Of a DNA stretch of 7,638 nt, positions 7,357-7,638 are shown piece by piece. Origin of the DNA: Oscillospiraceae bacterium (lineage in GTDB: Bacteria; Bacillota; Clostridia; Oscillospirales; Oscillospiraceae); NCBI GenBank assembly GCA_009786775.1, contig WQRL01000077.1, positions 1-7,638 of the forward strand. Direction: 5' to 3'. A model generated the notes under the pieces. That model did not search any database, had not been told where the DNA came from, and saw only the letters and a list, made by a program, of their open reading frames with translations. The position numbers and the translations under genes are program-made. The first letter of the stretch is position 1; each line of letters starts with the position of its first letter.

Positions 7357-7638
7357 CTAGATTCTCCCGATGTCTTTTGCGGTAATAAATGCCCTTGAGT
7401 TTGCCGCGTATATATTTCTGGGCTCCACACAGTCTCCGATTGCATAAAACTGGCTGGCCGAGGTTCTCAAAGCCTCGGCCTCCTCCCGGAGCGGGGAGTG
7501 GCCTGTGGCATAGACAATAGTGTCGGCTTCATAAAACTTTTTTTCGCCGATTTTGGCGTCGCGGTTTATTGCCGCGGATAGGACTACCGATTCAAGCATT
7601 CCTTTTTTTAGAGTTTCGCAGGGGCCGGGCAGTGAAAA
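7357..7638 (-). CDS. FAD/NAD(P)H-dependent oxidoreductase, C-terminal part (enoate reductase / NADH:flavin oxidoreductase type)
   Basis: The last 93 codons of a gene that enters from the right edge. The frame stays open through 7638 (residues FSLPGPCETLKKG precede the first internal ATG at 7599), so that ATG is not the true start. Features seen: YEADTIVYATGHSP, the strand and ATG motif of the second dinucleotide-binding fold, and FYAIGDCVEPRNIYAANSRAF, the GD motif that contacts FAD followed by the helix usual for pyridine-nucleotide oxidoreductases. This C-terminal layout fits the old-yellow-enzyme fusion family (2,4-dienoyl-CoA reductase, BaiCD-like enoate reductases), whose N-terminal barrel would lie outside the window. 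A stand-alone flavoprotein reductase cannot be excluded. Its stop is 2 bp from the LuxR-type gene's stop on the other strand. Confidence 0.75.
   Translation of the reverse strand, partial: FSLPGPCETLKKGMLESVVLSAAINRDAKIGEKKFYEADTIVYATGHSPLREEAEALRTSASQFYAIGDCVEPRNIYAANSRAFITAKDIGRI

Noticed and set aside
7357..7599. A complete 80-aa protein starting at ATG 7599.
   Set aside because: The frame is open to the window edge and the residues are the C-terminal end of a larger flavoprotein, so the ATG is internal.

Overview
The window looks like chromosomal DNA of an anaerobic, moderate-GC Gram-positive bacterium, most likely a clostridium-like member of the Bacillota. This is an inference from near-consensus sigma-A-type promoters, strong AGGAGG/GGAGG ribosome binding sites, GTG and TTG starts, an amino-acid-fermenting enzyme (tyrosine phenol-lyase), and a large ATP-binding LuxR-family regulator next to a flavin oxidoreductase. 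No rRNA, tRNA, CRISPR array or complete insertion sequence was seen.

Layout. (1) Positions 1-932, minus strand: an AbiE type IV toxin-antitoxin operon. It holds the antitoxin/repressor AbiEi, then the start of the AbiEii nucleotidyltransferase toxin, which runs off the left edge. The promoter is wrapped in a perfect 13-bp inverted repeat with a third copy upstream, as expected for autoregulation. (2) 933-1299: a gene-poor, partly GC-rich stretch with a short piece resembling the helix-turn-helix of IS1-type transposases, probably old mobile-element debris. (3) 1300-2760: a complete tyrosine phenol-lyase gene with its own near-consensus promoter. (4) 2761-3322: more than 500 bases without a convincing gene but with several strong hairpins. 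(5) 3323-4717: two divergent, paralogous TetR-family regulators. Their promoters share one -35 element and are overlaid by a repeated operator-like motif. (6) 4799-7354: an 851-aa MalT/LAL-type LuxR regulator. (7) 7357-7638, minus strand: the C-terminus of an FAD/NAD(P)H-dependent oxidoreductase of the enoate reductase type, convergent with the LuxR gene and only 2 bp away.

How the genes may work together. AbiE is a self-contained defence/stability module. Tyrosine phenol-lyase splits tyrosine into phenol, pyruvate and ammonia and is here a single-gene unit with no transporter beside it. The right half looks like a regulatory cluster: two related TetR repressors that probably cross-regulate through shared DNA, followed by an ATP-dependent activator that may control the convergent flavoprotein or other genes outside the window. 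The inducing ligands cannot be read from the sequence.
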